64,000 bases of DNA, from assembly GCA_019242475.1 (NCBI GenBank), contig JAFAVK010000086.1, positions 1 to 64,000 on the forward strand. The letters run 5' to 3'. Below the pieces are notes generated by a model, which had not been told where the DNA came from, ran no database searches, and saw only the letters and a program-made list of their open reading frames with translations. This stretch comes from Acidobacteriota bacterium. GTDB taxonomy: Bacteria > Acidobacteriota > Blastocatellia > Pyrinomonadales > Pyrinomonadaceae. Shown piece after piece: positions 63,123 to 64,000 of this stretch. The number at the start of each line of letters is the position of its first letter. The first letter of the stretch is position 1. A program made the translations under genes and the position numbers.

Positions 63123-64000
63123 CTACTTCGCGTCGGGGTGGCGTTTGAACTCAAGCTCTTTGAAGTCGAAGTCGGGGTTGGGTACGTCGATCTTCATCTC
63201 GGAGACTTTGCCCTGCGGGTCGAGGTGGAACGTGACCCAGCCGCGCGGGTACGGGTAGACGACCGACTCGCGCCACTTGATGCGGAAGGTGTCGAAGTGC
63301 CAGTGCTCCAGGTCGCCGACGTAGTCGGGCGCCGGCAGCAGGCGCACGACGAGGTGTCCGTTCTCCTCCGTCACCGTCGCGTCGCCGTACATCTGGCCGC
63401 CGTACGTGCCCGCGTAAGCCGAGAGCGGGAGCGAGGGCTTCGTGTCCGGCACGCGCGCGTCCTCGATCTTCTTCGCCTCGGCCGCGTCGCGCTCGCGCGC
63501 GGCCTTCACGCGCGCGAGGTAGTCGGCGCTCCAGTCGCGCGCGGGCGCGCCTGTGAACACGTCGAAGACCTTGTACCAGAGGAACGATTGCAGCGGCGAC
63601 TCGCTGTTGGTGAGGATGACGACGCCGAGATTCTCCTCCGGCAAAAGCGCCACGCGCGAGGTCATGCCGTCGAGGCCGCCGCTGTGCGTGACGACCTTGC
63701 GGCCGCGGTAGTCGCTCAGAAACCAGCCGAGCCCGTAAAGGTTGAAGTGGACGGTCGGGTTGAACTTCTCGGCCGACTCGCTGATTCCTGAGACGACGGT
63801 GTGCGGCGTCCACATCTCGCGCGACGCCGCGGCCGAGAAGATTCTCCTGCCCTGGTACGACCCGCGCCCGAGTTGCAGGCGCACCCACTCGGCCATCTCC
63901 GCCGCCGAAGAGTTGATGGTCGCGGCGCCGCCGGCCGCGTCCACGTTCGCGTAGCGGATGACGCGCACCTTGCCCTCGAACTCGTTGTGCGGCGTGGCGA
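63123..64000 (-). CDS. Beta-lactamase-family serine hydrolase with DUF3471-like tail, partial
   Basis: The frame is open to the right edge, so the N-terminal part with the SxxK nucleophile is outside the window; about 291 C-terminal residues are visible. The segment NSSAAEMAEWVRLQLG, the third active-site motif VVTHSGGLDGMTSRV (H-S-G in place of K-T-G) and LGVVILTNSESP are typical of the serine beta-lactamase/esterase/D-peptidase group. The last ~110 residues (PLSAYAGTYGGQMYGDATV onward) form the DUF3471 lipocalin-like domain often fused to it. The substrate is unknown. Confidence 0.9.
   Translation of the reverse strand, partial: ATPHNEFEGKVRVIRYANVDAAGGAATINSSAAEMAEWVRLQLGRGSYQGRRIFSAAASREMWTPHTVVSGISESAEKFNPTVHFNLYGLGWFLSDYRGRKVVTHSGGLDGMTSRVALLPEENLGVVILTNSESPLQSFLWYKVFDVFTGAPARDWSADYLARVKAARERDAAEAKKIEDARVPDTKPSLPLSAYAGTYGGQMYGDATVTEENGHLVVRLLPAPDYVGDLEHWHFDTFRIKWRESVVYPYPRGWVTFHLDPQGKVSEMKIDVPNPDFDFKELEFKRHPDAK

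Overview
The window is GC-rich with dense coding on both strands and looks like a chromosomal segment of an Acidobacteriota member, probably of the Blastocatellia/Pyrinomonadales type. That is inference from a protein resembling the acidobacterial VWFA-related family, a DUF4214 secreted protein, an ECF sigma/anti-sigma/CHAT-TPR neighbourhood, a TamB-Omp85 gene pair and many intergenic palindromes. No rRNA, tRNA, CRISPR array, integrase or transposase gene was seen. Two genes run off the ends: a CHAT/TPR protein on the left and a serine hydrolase on the right.

Layout. 1-7.1 kb (minus strand): CHAT/TPR protein, zinc-finger anti-sigma-like protein, ECF sigma factor, pyruvate kinase, TlpA-like lipoprotein thioredoxin, YacG and a Crp/Fnr regulator. 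7.4-20 kb: receiver-GGDEF protein, Ala-rich membrane protein, site-2 protease, HU, signal peptidase I, membrane-TPR protein, CarA, two stand-alone receivers, AI-2E-type transporter, PilZ protein and acetyl-CoA synthetase. 20.2-23.1 kb: a compact plus-strand operon of cupin, archaeal-type (DUF120) CTP-dependent riboflavin kinase homologue, nitrilase-fold amidohydrolase, unknown protein and gamma-glutamylcyclotransferase-fold protein. An AT-rich probable foreign gene and a dipeptidase follow. 25.5 kb: a protein made almost entirely of Gly and Ser. 26.3-32.4 kb: HemW, cytidylate kinase, riboflavin synthase, DUF4214 protein and a RibBA-like protein that has lost key residues in both halves. 32.5-46.1 kb: an envelope block of TamB, Omp85 protein, SurA-like chaperone, patatin, a 33-residue membrane miniprotein and a class A penicillin-binding protein. 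46.2-51.7 kb: a 14 x 21-bp tandem array, AcpS, PgeF, DsbD-alpha-like protein, RlmN, DUF1287 lipoprotein and RsgA. 51.8-64 kb: M16 protease, NadB, three accessory proteins including the VWA-like one, endonuclease V, a J-domain protein, M20 peptidase and serine hydrolase.

Functional themes are envelope biogenesis (TamB/Omp85/SurA, PBP, signal peptidase, TlpA, DsbD-like, DUF1287), flavin metabolism (riboflavin synthase, RibBA-like, DUF120 kinase, with flavoenzyme NadB) and signalling (Crp, GGDEF, PilZ, receivers, ECF).

The most distinctive non-coding feature is architectural. Sixteen intergenic gaps carry short tandem words of 7 (sometimes 8) nt, most folded into long inverted repeats. The word differs from site to site but the design is constant. 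One such element appears to supply the signal-peptide codons of the SurA-like gene. Two 144-bp palindromic elements in inverted orientation also bracket a 2.7-kb segment near the right end.
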